A DNA stretch of 10,085 bases from Anaerolineae bacterium (lineage in GTDB: Bacteria > Chloroflexota > Anaerolineae > CG2-30-64-16), in NCBI GenBank assembly GCA_025454565.1, contig JALOOE010000105.1:1-10085 (forward strand), written 5' to 3'. Shown here piece after piece: positions 1 through 6,206 of this stretch. Numbering within the stretch: the stretch's first letter is position 1; each line of letters begins with the position of its first letter. The notes beneath the pieces are model-generated. The model was not told the origin of the DNA, made no database searches, and was given only the letters and a program-made list of their open reading frames with translations. Both the position numbers and the translations under genes were made by a program.

Positions 1-63
1 AGCTTCATCACGGGGCAATCGCTCTATGTCGATGGTGGGTATCTGGCTTATGGCTATTTGTGA
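1..63 (+). CDS. C-terminus of a short-chain dehydrogenase/reductase (partial)
   Basis: The first 60 bases read in frame 1 as 20 residues, SFITGQSLYVDGGYLAYGYL, followed by TGA at 61-63. The pattern ITGQ-x-L-x-VDGG is the typical C-terminal signature of classical SDR NAD(P)-dependent oxidoreductases, where it closes the substrate pocket and subunit interface. The rest of the gene lies outside the window, so substrate and cofactor cannot be judged. The sugar-kinase start codon lies only 9 bases after this stop, which suggests one operon and a role in polyol or sugar oxidation before phosphorylation. That role is inference. Confidence 0.75.
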   Translation, partial: SFITGQSLYVDGGYLAYGYL

Positions 64-72
64 GCACCGCCG

Positions 73-1008
73 ATGATCTATACGGTCACCTTAAACCCGG
101 CGCTCGATCGCACCCTGACCGTCCCGTCCTTGCGGCTGGGCGAGTTGAACCGCGCACACACAGTGCGTCTGGATCTCAGCGGCAAAGGGATCAACGTGTC
201 GCGGGCGCTGCGTATGCTCGGCGTGCCTAGCCGCATCATCGCGTTCTTGGGCGGCGGTACCGGCACGGCGATCCGCGATGGGCTGGCGACCGATGGTTTT
301 GAGACCATCTGTGTTGAGGTGGCGGACGAAACGCGGCAAAACATCACTGTGGTGGATGAGGCCGCCGGCGTCCTGACGAAAATCAACGAGCCGGGCGCGG
401 CGGTCAGTCCGGCCGACCTGGCAGCAATGGCGGCGCTGATCGACCGCTCGGCCGCGGCAGGCGATCTGTGGGTATTCAGTGGCAGCTTGCCGCCCGGCGC
501 GCCGTCCGACTTCTATGCCCGGCTGATCACGCTGGTGCAGGCGCGCGGCGGCCGCGCGTTTCTCGACAGCAGCGGTGAGGCGTTGCGGCAAGGGCTGGCA
601 GCACGGCCCTATGCGATCAAGCCCAATAGCGAGGAGGCCGGCGAGGCGCTGGGTCGACCGGCCGTCAGCGATGAGGACCACGTGGCAGCCGTGCGTTGGT
701 TCCAGGACAACGGCTCGCGATTGGTGTGCCTGACGCGCGGCGCCCTCGGGATGCTCGTGGCGTGCGATGGCGGCCTGCTATCTGCTACGCCGCCGCCGGT
801 CACCGCGGCCAGCCCGATCGGCGCGGGGGATGCGACGTTGGCCGGGTTGGTGTGGGCGGTGCAGGATGGCTGCGACCCGATCGAGACGGCGCGGCGGGCG
901 GTGGCCTGTGGCACGGCTGCGGCCATGCAGGAGGGCACCGGCGTCGGCGAACGGGCGACGGTGGAGATGCTCTTGCGAGAGGTCAGGGTCACTCGCCTCT
1001 CACAATAA
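73..1008 (+). CDS. 1-phosphofructokinase-family (PfkB/ribokinase fold) sugar kinase
   Basis: This 311-residue protein has the usual length of the FruK/LacC hexose-kinase family, cytosolic enzymes that transfer phosphate from ATP to a phosphorylated sugar such as fructose 1-phosphate or tagatose 6-phosphate. It opens with the family signature TVTLNPALD (residues 4-12), then the sugar-binding SGKGINVSRAL (36-46), VFSGSLPPG (134-142), KPN (183-185) and the catalytic anion-hole motif GAGD (250-253) with Asp253 as expected general base. E. coli FruK has AGKGINV where this protein has SGKGINV, so the Ser is a mild variant. The start ATG lies 9 bases after the SDR stop with no strong Shine-Dalgarno sequence, consistent with translation coupled to the upstream gene. 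The exact substrate is not decidable from sequence: FruK and LacC types look alike, and no PTS gene is in view. Confidence 0.9.
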   Translation: MIYTVTLNPALDRTLTVPSLRLGELNRAHTVRLDLSGKGINVSRALRMLGVPSRIIAFLGGGTGTAIRDGLATDGFETICVEVADETRQNITVVDEAAGVLTKINEPGAAVSPADLAAMAALIDRSAAAGDLWVFSGSLPPGAPSDFYARLITLVQARGGRAFLDSSGEALRQGLAARPYAIKPNSEEAGEALGRPAVSDEDHVAAVRWFQDNGSRLVCLTRGALGMLVACDGGLLSATPPPVTAASPIGAGDATLAGLVWAVQDGCDPIETARRAVACGTAAAMQEGTGVGERATVEMLLREVRVTRLSQ

Positions 1009-1013
1009 CCATG

Positions 1014-1041
1014 TCGGGGTATTGCTCTTTGCCCCGATTTT
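1014..1041 (+). terminator. Short intrinsic terminator after the sugar kinase
   Basis: Six bases before the loop (TCGGGG, 1014-1019) pair with CCCCGA (1032-1037), and a T-A pair with a wobble can extend the stem inward. TTTT follows at 1038-1041. It begins 5 bases after the kinase stop codon, where an operon end is expected. The stem is short and the T run has only four bases, so efficiency may be moderate. Its loop carries the -35 box of the next gene. Confidence 0.55.
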
Positions 1042-1050
1042 GTGTATGAT
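1022..1050 (+). promoter_or_regulatory. Sigma-70-type promoter of the LysM/M23 gene
   Basis: TTGCTC at 1022-1027 and TATGAT at 1045-1050 are separated by exactly 17 bases, the ideal spacing for a housekeeping sigma factor. TATGAT differs from TATAAT at one position. The predicted transcription start, about 7 bases after the -10 box, falls at 1057, which is itself a GTG in frame with the downstream gene. The -35 box lies in the loop of the preceding terminator. Confidence 0.55.
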
Positions 1051-1056
1051 TACAGC

Positions 1057-2124
1057 GTGATTGACGTGACACGTCGAAATGGTCGGCGATACGCCGGATG
1101 GTTGGCCGCATCGCTCATTTTGGTGGCGTTGGCTTGTGCCTGCGCTGGATTCGGCGCGCCTGTGATCGCCGCCGCCGCACCATCTACACCGCCGGTCATC
1201 ACCACGCCGACGCCGACTCCATCCCCGACGCCCAAGGTGCTTTCGCTGCATGAGCGGCTCCTGTTGACCCCGGAGGCCCAACGCCGTGGACAGATCATCT
1301 TCTTGCCGCTGATTTCTCGCCGGGGCGATGGCCGGCCGACCGATGTCCGGCCTGATAGTTTCGCCTACACCATCAAGCCCGGTGACACGTTCTGGTCGCT
1401 GGCGCTCGATTTCGGTCGCGATCTCGATACGATGGCGTGCGCCACAACGCCGCTCGGCGCGGATGTGGAGACGCTGACGCCGGGCCAGCAGATCACCGTG
1501 CCGGCATTACAGGATCTGTGCTATACCGTCACGCCCGGCGATACGCTGCAAAACATCGCCTATGCGCATGGTCTCGCCGCGGCGGACATCGTAGCGGTGC
1601 CGTGGAACGGCTTCCTATATCCGCCGTACACGGTCCGAGCGCGCCAACGTGTGCTCCTCCCCGGCGCGCGAGCGAACGCGGCGCCCCGCCCCGATCGCCA
1701 CACCGTCAGCATCATGGCCGACGACTGGGCGCGCTCCGACTTCAGGGATTGGAAATACGGTGATGGGAAGTTCGTGTGGCCCGTGACAGGCCCGATCTCG
1801 CAGTATGCGCACGACGGGCACTGGGCGCTCGACATCGCCGTGCCAGAAGGCACGCCGGTCGGCGCAGCCGATCGGGGCACGGTGGTGATGGCCGGGTGGA
1901 ATCCGTCTGGCTACGGCTTTCGCGTGGTGATCGACCACGGCAACGACTATGTCACCCTCTACGCGCACCTGCGCGACATCTACGTTGAGAAGGGCCAGGT
2001 GGTGGGCAAGGGCCAGGTGATCGGCGTGAGCGGATCGAACGGCAACATCACCGGACCGCACCTGCATTTCGAGATTCGCGATTTCGGGATGCTGACCGAC
2101 CCGCTGAGATTGCTGCCGAAGTAG
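1057..2124 (+). CDS. Exported LysM-LysM-M23 peptidoglycan hydrolase
   Basis: This is a 355-residue cell-wall enzyme that should bind glycan through LysM modules and cut peptide cross-links with a zinc M23 (lysostaphin/LytM-like) domain. A hydrophobic segment at about residues 13-35 is a signal peptide or signal anchor. It is followed by a TPTPTPSPTP linker, an FLPLI stretch, two LysM modules (about 102-150 and 154-202, each with the YT-x-PGDT core) and the peptidase domain (about 240-355). All M23 ligands are present: H255-x3-D259, the YAH histidine (H304) and GPHLHFE (H335, H337), so it is expected to be active. The frame is open back to GTG 1042, but that codon lies upstream of the -10 box. 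GTG 1057 coincides with the predicted transcript start, so I chose it; no Shine-Dalgarno precedes either start. The physiological role, such as division, sporulation-like or filament separation, is not shown. Confidence 0.88.
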   Translation: MIDVTRRNGRRYAGWLAASLILVALACACAGFGAPVIAAAAPSTPPVITTPTPTPSPTPKVLSLHERLLLTPEAQRRGQIIFLPLISRRGDGRPTDVRPDSFAYTIKPGDTFWSLALDFGRDLDTMACATTPLGADVETLTPGQQITVPALQDLCYTVTPGDTLQNIAYAHGLAAADIVAVPWNGFLYPPYTVRARQRVLLPGARANAAPRPDRHTVSIMADDWARSDFRDWKYGDGKFVWPVTGPISQYAHDGHWALDIAVPEGTPVGAADRGTVVMAGWNPSGYGFRVVIDHGNDYVTLYAHLRDIYVEKGQVVGKGQVIGVSGSNGNITGPHLHFEIRDFGMLTDPLRLLPK

Positions 2125-2139
2125 ACTGGTTGATTGATG

Positions 2140-2288
2140 AACCACGGAGGCACGGAGGACACGAGATCGTCAGATTTCTACAGTTTCTTCCATGCCTTCG
2201 TGAGCGCTTTCCAGACCAAATAGCCAAGACACGGAGGACACGGGAAAGAATTTCAAAATCGCTCAGTGCTCTCCGTGTCTCCGTGGTT
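2140..2288. repeat. Inverted-repeat intergenic element made of CACGGAG units
   Basis: The left arm AACCACGGAGGCACGGAGGAC (first base 2140, last 2160) matches the reverse complement of 2268-2288 at 18 of 21 positions. Inside, 2228-2243 carries another ACACGGAGGACACGG run. The element occupies nearly the whole gap between the M23 gene and the patatin gene, and I see no convincing gene in it. Short open frames across it yield low-complexity peptides of the sort often mis-annotated from this repeat. Sequences of the form ACCACGGAGACACGGAG recur in intergenic DNA of several environmental phyla in my general knowledge. The element could fold as a long imperfect hairpin and end the upstream transcript. 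No transposase is present, so a MITE-like origin is only a guess. Confidence 0.6.
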
Positions 2289-2314
2289 CTCTCTATCCCA
2301 GGCAGGAGGCTCAC

Positions 2315-3326
2315 ATGTCAACCGCAATTGTGATGAGCGGGGGCGGCATTCGCGGCCCGCTCCAGGTCGGTGCGCTCCAGTCGCTGTTGGAGCATGGCAT
2401 CAAGCCGGACATGTTGGCCGGCACGTCGGCGGGCTCACTCAACGCCGGTTTCATGGCGGCGATGGGCGCGGAATTGTCCACGATCCCTGCCTTGCAAAAG
2501 GCCTGGAAGAGCGCAACCAAAGATAAAGTCTATCCCGGCAAGGTGCTGTCGGTCCTTGCGCGCGTGCTGGATGGCGCGGAGGGTTTCTTCCCCACCGATG
2601 GCATGCGCGCGCTGATCGAGCAAAACTTGCCGGCCGGCGTCACCACCTTCGGACAGTGCAAGCTGCCGTGCTACCTCACGGCCGTCGATCTGTGTAGCGC
2701 CCAGCTCTATGTGTTCGGCGATATTCCCTCGGCGAAGCTGGTCGACGGCATGCTGGCGAGCAGCGTCATCCCCCACGGCCGTCGATCTGTGTAGCGCCCA
2801 GCTCTATGTGTTCGGCGATATTCCCTCGGCGAAGCTGGTCGACGGCATGCTGGCTAGCAGCGTCATCCCCGTGCTACAACCGCCTCTCAACTATGGCAAT
2901 CTCCAGTTGGTCGATGGCGGCGTCCTGGTTGAGCTGCCCGCCAGCATCGCGATGGACCGCGGCGCGAAGGTGATCTACGCCATCAATGTCGGTCGCGGGG
3001 ACGAGGTGAAGCCGCCCGCGAAGGGGATCTTCGAGATCTTCATGCGCACGCTGGAGGTCATGGTCGCGGAATCGATCTTTCAGGACTTCAAGCGCGCCGA
3101 GGCGGATCCGACGGTCGAGTTACATCACATCCATATCGGCGCGCTCGGCACGTTGCCTTTCGACGATTTCAGCCACATCGACGAGATGTTCATCTTGGGC
3201 AAACAAGCCGCGGACGAATATTTGGCCAGCCCCAAGCCGAAGATGGTCGCCGCGCCGCTCGCAGCGATGGCCGCACCCAAGACCGTGCTCGATGCCCAGC
3301 AGTATATCCCGCCGTATCGACGGTAA
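2315..3326 (+). pseudogene. Patatin-like phospholipase gene, frameshifted by a 97-bp tandem duplication
   Basis: The gene would encode a patatin-family serine lipase that hydrolyses acyl esters of phospholipids or glycerides with a Ser-Asp dyad. An excellent Shine-Dalgarno AGGAGG (2304-2309) sits 5 bases before ATG 2315. The first open frame runs to TAG 2792-2794 (159 residues) and holds the oxyanion loop GGGIRG (9-14) and nucleophile elbow GTSAG (Ser38). The second frame, ending at TAA 3324-3326, holds the ASSVIP block and the catalytic Asp in VDGG. The break is caused by 2677-2773 being copied at 2774-2870; 97 is not a multiple of 3. Deleting one copy gives one 304-residue protein with both catalytic residues (Ser38, Asp168). 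As it stands, the first product ends with six aberrant residues and lacks the Asp. There is no signal peptide, so the intact enzyme would be cytosolic. Decay, reversible switching or an assembly artefact are all possible. Confidence 0.85.
2677..2870 (+). repeat. Direct tandem duplication, 2 x 97 bp, inside the patatin gene
   Basis: Copy 1 (2677-2773) and copy 2 (2774-2870) abut without spacer and differ at one base: G at 2758 versus T at 2855. The mismatch is a third-position change in an Ala codon (GCG/GCT) of the ancestral frame, so it is silent there. The duplication covers codons for roughly residues 122-153 of the reconstructed protein. A 9-base CCGTGCTAC also occurs on both sides (2666-2674 and 2869-2877), which may be chance. 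Confidence 0.95.
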
Positions 3327-3345
3327 GCGAGCCCTGGCCGACAGG

Positions 3346-3377
3346 AGCCCGAAGCGCGCACGCGCTTCGGGCTTTTT
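3346..3377 (+). terminator. Strong intrinsic terminator after the patatin gene
   Basis: AGCCCGAAGCGCG (3346-3358) pairs perfectly with CGCGCTTCGGGCT (3361-3373) across a CA centre, so a real loop of about four to six bases leaves a stem of at least 11 pairs. TTTTT occupies 3373-3377. It begins 20 bases after the patatin stop, the classical arrangement of a rho-independent terminator. Confidence 0.88.
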
Positions 3378-3424
3378 GGTAGTCTGGCGCTACTTGCACG
3401 AAATGCCCGGTTGTGCGATGATCG

Positions 3425-3433
3425 TGGTATATT
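3425..3433 (+). promoter_or_regulatory. Possible extended -10 promoter for the helical-protein gene
   Basis: TGGTATATT fits the extended -10 pattern TGn-TATAAT with one mismatch. It lies in the only AT-rich patch between the terminator at 3346-3377 and the start codon at 3511, about 78 bases upstream of that start. No good -35 box is visible at 16-18 bases, which extended -10 promoters can tolerate. The gene needs its own promoter because a strong terminator precedes it. Confidence 0.35.
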
Positions 3434-3510
3434 TATCTGAATTTCGTGGCCGACGCCATTTTGCCAGCGGCCCGTAACGAGTAGGAAATGACGCAGAACG
3501 GGGGAAACAG

Positions 3511-4071
3511 ATGTCTGGGATCGGTGATTTTGTCCATGTGCTCGGGTTGATCTGGGAGCGGCGGGCGGCATTAGTGACGTTATTGGAGAAAGTGCCTGAC
3601 GCCATGCATGATACAGGCGCAGGCATGGAAGCGGCCGGACAAGGCGCCATCGAGGCCGGCCGTGCGCTGAAGGGCGGGACGGGAGTCACGACGAGTGCGC
3701 TGGATGCACTCGAAGCCGCTGCGCAGGCCTTGTCGGAGTGTCGTAACCAGGTGCAGTCGGTCGCTGCCTATCTTGAGGATGCCGGCAAGGATATCGGCGA
3801 TGTCAAGGTGCCTACGGTTTCTGCAACGTATGTCAATATCGGCACACAGAAAGTAGTGAGCGGTTTGAGCTTCGGGGATACGAAGCTCTTTGGAGACGTC
3901 TCCAAAGCCCTGAAGGATGGCGCAGGCAAGCTGGAGGATACTGCCGACGGACTGGCGAGCGCTGTCACAGCGTTGCAGAGTTTGAAGCAGGCTTTGTCGG
4001 ATACCGGCGGCGATTTGAATACGGTCGGTCAAAAGCTCAAAGAGGGTGGACAGGCACTGCAGGCAGTGTGA
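3511..4071 (+). CDS. Uncharacterised helical protein, 186 residues
   Basis: I do not recognise this family. The protein has no signal peptide and no clear membrane span; an N-terminal stretch (residues 5-15) is hydrophobic but is followed by charges. Residues 30-95 and 128-184 are Ala/Gly/Leu-rich amphipathic helices with recurring Asp-Thr and Gly-Gly spacers, resembling the low-complexity helical repeats of coiled-coil or amphipathic membrane-associating proteins. Between them, residues 98-127 are richer in Val, Thr, Tyr and Phe and may form strands. There is a single Cys (77). A GGGGGA sequence at 3500-3505, 5 bases before ATG 3511, acts as ribosome-binding site. The gene is isolated, with a terminator before it and a GC hairpin after it, so it is probably a monocistronic unit. 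Third-position GC bias supports real coding, although the gene looks less GC-rich than its neighbours by eye. Function is unknown. Confidence 0.75.
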   Translation: MSGIGDFVHVLGLIWERRAALVTLLEKVPDAMHDTGAGMEAAGQGAIEAGRALKGGTGVTTSALDALEAAAQALSECRNQVQSVAAYLEDAGKDIGDVKVPTVSATYVNIGTQKVVSGLSFGDTKLFGDVSKALKDGAGKLEDTADGLASAVTALQSLKQALSDTGGDLNTVGQKLKEGGQALQAV

Positions 4072-4099
4072 TGGGCCCACGCAGGTCGCGCGAGGCCGG

Positions 4100-4133
4100 G
4101 CGCTGCGCCGCGCCATTTGGCGCGGCGCAGCGC
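4100..4133. repeat. Perfect 16-bp GC palindrome (hairpin, possible terminator)
   Basis: GCGCTGCGCCGCGCCA (4100-4115) is followed by TT and then its exact reverse complement (4118-4133). It begins 28 bases after the stop codon of the 186-residue protein gene. The stem would be extremely stable, but no T run follows on either strand, so it does not qualify as a classical intrinsic terminator. It could stall polymerase with Rho, protect the 3' end of the mRNA, or be a REP-like element. Confidence 0.6.
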
Positions 4134-4240
4134 GCCGTCTGACGCTTGCCCTGCGAGTTAGGCTGCGCGATGATGGCCTGTGCCGCATGGCGTAGGCGGC
4201 CATCGCGGATCGTAGCCGAAAAACTGCCGAAGAGGATAGG

Positions 4241-6016
4241 ATGAGAAAGATCCCCCGTCGCCGGTTCTTGTATCTTGCGGGCGGAGTCGCCGCCTCGTTG
4301 CTGGCTGGATGCACGGCCGTCGAACCGCTTGCGGTTCCGACACCAGCCGTAGGCTCTGACCACGGACAGGGCGTCGCATCAACGTCTCCGCCGAGTCCGA
4401 CTGCTCCTGCCGCGGGCAGCGCCGCCCCCAAACCGACCGCACCCATGACGATGGCGCCACCGAAAGCGGCCGCTGTCACAGCGGCCGTGCCTGCCGATTT
4501 CGAGATCGGGCTAACCGCCGGGCAGATGCAGATGCAGTTGTTCAAGGGCCAGCCCACGCAGGTCTGGAGCTACCAGGGCAAGGTGCTGGTTGGCGACCCA
4601 CAAAGTCTGCAAGCACTCCCGAATAGCTATCTCGGCCCGATCATCCGCACCCGCAAAGGGCAACAGCTACGCGTCCGCTTCACCAACAATATGCCGGACG
4701 AGTCGATCATCCATTGGCACGGGCTGCGCGTCCCCGACGACATGGATGGCCATCCGCGTTACGCCATCGGTCCTGGAGAGACCTATGACTACGAGTTCCC
4801 CGTCGTCAATCGCGCCGGCATGTACTGGTATCATCCACATCCGCACGGCTTGACCGGACCGCAGGTCTACGGCGGGTTGGCCGGGCTGTTCATCGTCTCC
4901 GACGACGAGGAGGCGGCGCTCGGCCTGCCTGCCGGCGAATTCGACGTACCGATGGTGATCCAGGATCGCACGTTTGACGCCAACAACCAGCTCGTCTATC
5001 TCTCCGGGGGTGGCGGGATGGGTATGGGCATGAATATGGACCAGATGACACTTGCACCTGCGCTGCGCTCCGGCGCAAGTGCAGGTGTGGGCTTTCTGGG
5101 CGATCGGATCCTGGTCAATGGCCGGCCCGACTTCGTGCTGCCCGTCGCCACGCGGCCCTATCGCCTGCGTTTCCTCAACGGCTCCAATTCACGCATCTAC
5201 AAGCTGGGGTGGAGCGACGGCACGCCGCTGACGGTCATCGCCACTGATGGCGGTCTGCTTGCGAAACCGGTGCAACGGCCCTATGTCATGCTGGCCCCTG
5301 CCGAACGGATCGAACTGTGGGTCGATTTCAGCGGCCGGAGGGTGGGCAGCGAGCTCACGCTGCAGAGCCTGGAATTTGTCGGCGTCGATAGCGACCGGAT
5401 GCCCGGTGGGTCGAGCGGCGGCATGGGCGGCATGGGCATGATGCACGGCGCGCGGGCGCTGCCCAACGGCGTCGCTTTCCCCATTATGAAAGTGCGCGTC
5501 GAGCGCGAGTCGAAAGACCGCTCGGCGCTGCCCGCCAGGCTTTCGGAGATCAAGCCGTATCGGTTGGAGGATGCCGTCAATGGGAAGCAGCCGCGCTCGT
5601 TCGGCATCACGGTAAACATGATGAACTGGCTGATCAACGGCCGCCAGTTCGAGATGGAGGCGGTCGCGCCGGATGAGATCGTCAAGCTGAATACGCTCGA
5701 AGCCTGGGAGTTCGTCAATAAGATCAACCCCGGCCACATGATGGAACCGATGGGGATGGCGCACGCGATGCACCTCCACGCCGGGCAATTCCAGGTGCTC
5801 GAGCGCCAGGTGCTTCCGGAACTGAAGGCCGGCTGGAACTCCGTGAAAGATGGCCTGGTGGATGAGGGCTGGAAAGATACAGTCCTGCTGATGCCCGGCG
5901 AGCGGGTCAAGTTGCTGATGAAGTTCGAAGACTATCCGGGCTTGTTCCTGTATCACTGCCACAACCTGGAGCATGAAGACTCGGGGATGATGCGCAATTT
6001 CCGAATCGACGCGTAA
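4241..6016 (+). CDS. CueO-type multicopper oxidase, Tat-exported lipoprotein
   Basis: This 591-residue protein is a three-domain multicopper oxidase that should couple substrate oxidation, perhaps Cu(I), phenols or metals, to four-electron reduction of O2. The N-terminus has a twin-arginine motif (RRRFL, 6-10), a hydrophobic stretch and a lipobox LLAGC (Cys24), so it is folded before export and then lipid-anchored outside the membrane. A Pro/Ala/Thr linker runs to about residue 80. All copper motifs are present: HWH (158-160), HPH (198-200), H508-x2-H511-x-H513, and HCH-x3-H-x4-M (H572, C573, H574, H578, M583). The GWKDTV and HCHNLEHEDSGMM segments closely resemble E. coli CueO. Two Met/Gly-rich insertions (260-269 and 387-401) could bind copper as in CueO. 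GAGG at 4232-4235, 5 bases before the ATG, sets the start. The gene stands 170 bases from its upstream neighbour and 190 from the two-component genes, so it may have its own promoter. Substrate is inferred only. Confidence 0.92.
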   Translation: MRKIPRRRFLYLAGGVAASLLAGCTAVEPLAVPTPAVGSDHGQGVASTSPPSPTAPAAGSAAPKPTAPMTMAPPKAAAVTAAVPADFEIGLTAGQMQMQLFKGQPTQVWSYQGKVLVGDPQSLQALPNSYLGPIIRTRKGQQLRVRFTNNMPDESIIHWHGLRVPDDMDGHPRYAIGPGETYDYEFPVVNRAGMYWYHPHPHGLTGPQVYGGLAGLFIVSDDEEAALGLPAGEFDVPMVIQDRTFDANNQLVYLSGGGGMGMGMNMDQMTLAPALRSGASAGVGFLGDRILVNGRPDFVLPVATRPYRLRFLNGSNSRIYKLGWSDGTPLTVIATDGGLLAKPVQRPYVMLAPAERIELWVDFSGRRVGSELTLQSLEFVGVDSDRMPGGSSGGMGGMGMMHGARALPNGVAFPIMKVRVERESKDRSALPARLSEIKPYRLEDAVNGKQPRSFGITVNMMNWLINGRQFEMEAVAPDEIVKLNTLEAWEFVNKINPGHMMEPMGMAHAMHLHAGQFQVLERQVLPELKAGWNSVKDGLVDEGWKDTVLLMPGERVKLLMKFEDYPGLFLYHCHNLEHEDSGMMRNFRIDA

Positions 6017-6046
6017 CGTTCGCTGTGCGCACTGTAAGCCAGGCGG

Positions 6047-6075
6047 CTGAACCGCAGCCCGAAGCCGCGTAAAAT
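6047..6075 (+). promoter_or_regulatory. Weak candidate promoter for the two-component operon
   Basis: TAAAAT at 6070-6075 matches the -10 consensus at five of six positions, and CTGAAC at 6047-6052 is a poor -35 box at 17 bases. It is the best candidate I see between the oxidase stop and the response-regulator start. It would give a leader of about 125 bases. Readthrough from the oxidase gene is equally possible, because no T-rich terminator follows that gene. Confidence 0.25.
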
Positions 6076-6090
6076 GATCGGCGTAAGGAC

Positions 6091-6204
6091 ATGACCGGCA
6101 TCTTCGCCCGTTGGGCGATCGGCGACACACCCGTCCTGGCGCGCAAGGGTGCTGCTCATAGACAACACGGCACGCCGATCTTTGTATCCGTCAACGATTC
6201 GTGA
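6091..6204 (+). CDS. Possible 37-residue leader ORF before the response regulator
   Basis: An ATG at 6091 opens a 37-codon frame ending in TGA at 6202-6204, two bases before the response-regulator ATG at 6207. The peptide begins MTGIFARWAIGDTPVLARKG and shows no domain, signal peptide or membrane span that I recognise. AAGG lies only about two bases before the ATG, too close for a normal ribosome-binding site. The tight stop-start junction would allow coupling, and the response regulator itself lacks a Shine-Dalgarno. It could easily be chance. Confidence 0.2.
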   Translation: MTGIFARWAIGDTPVLARKGAAHRQHGTPIFVSVNDS

Positions 6205-6206
6205 CC

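Noticed and set aside
1042..1056. GTG 1042 as start of the M23 protein
   Set aside because: It lies upstream of and within the -10 region of the best promoter, with no Shine-Dalgarno; GTG 1057 matches the predicted transcription start.
2130..2333. Small protein-coding frame across the CACGGAG element
   Set aside because: Its peptide is a translation of the repeat, without a ribosome-binding site, and it overlaps the Shine-Dalgarno and start of the patatin gene.
2709..3326. Second patatin frame as an independent gene starting at ATG 2709
   Set aside because: The first 22 residues come from the duplicated copy in the wrong frame, there is no ribosome-binding site, and the product lacks the nucleophile Ser.
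3580..4557. Open frame of 325 codons on the minus strand spanning the helical-protein gene, the GC palindrome and the oxidase start
   Set aside because: It crosses two plus-strand genes with good starts and a non-coding palindrome, and shows low-complexity composition without a domain.
5049..5087. Imperfect inverted repeat (13 of 15 bases) inside the oxidase gene
   Set aside because: It lies wholly within coding sequence for a Gly/Ala/Ser-rich stretch, with two mismatches and no link to a gene boundary; codon bias can produce it.
5189..6130. Open frame of 313 codons on the minus strand under the copper oxidase
   Set aside because: It is antisense to conserved copper-ligand motifs, rich in Arg, His and Gln, and lacks recognisable domains; it is a shadow frame.
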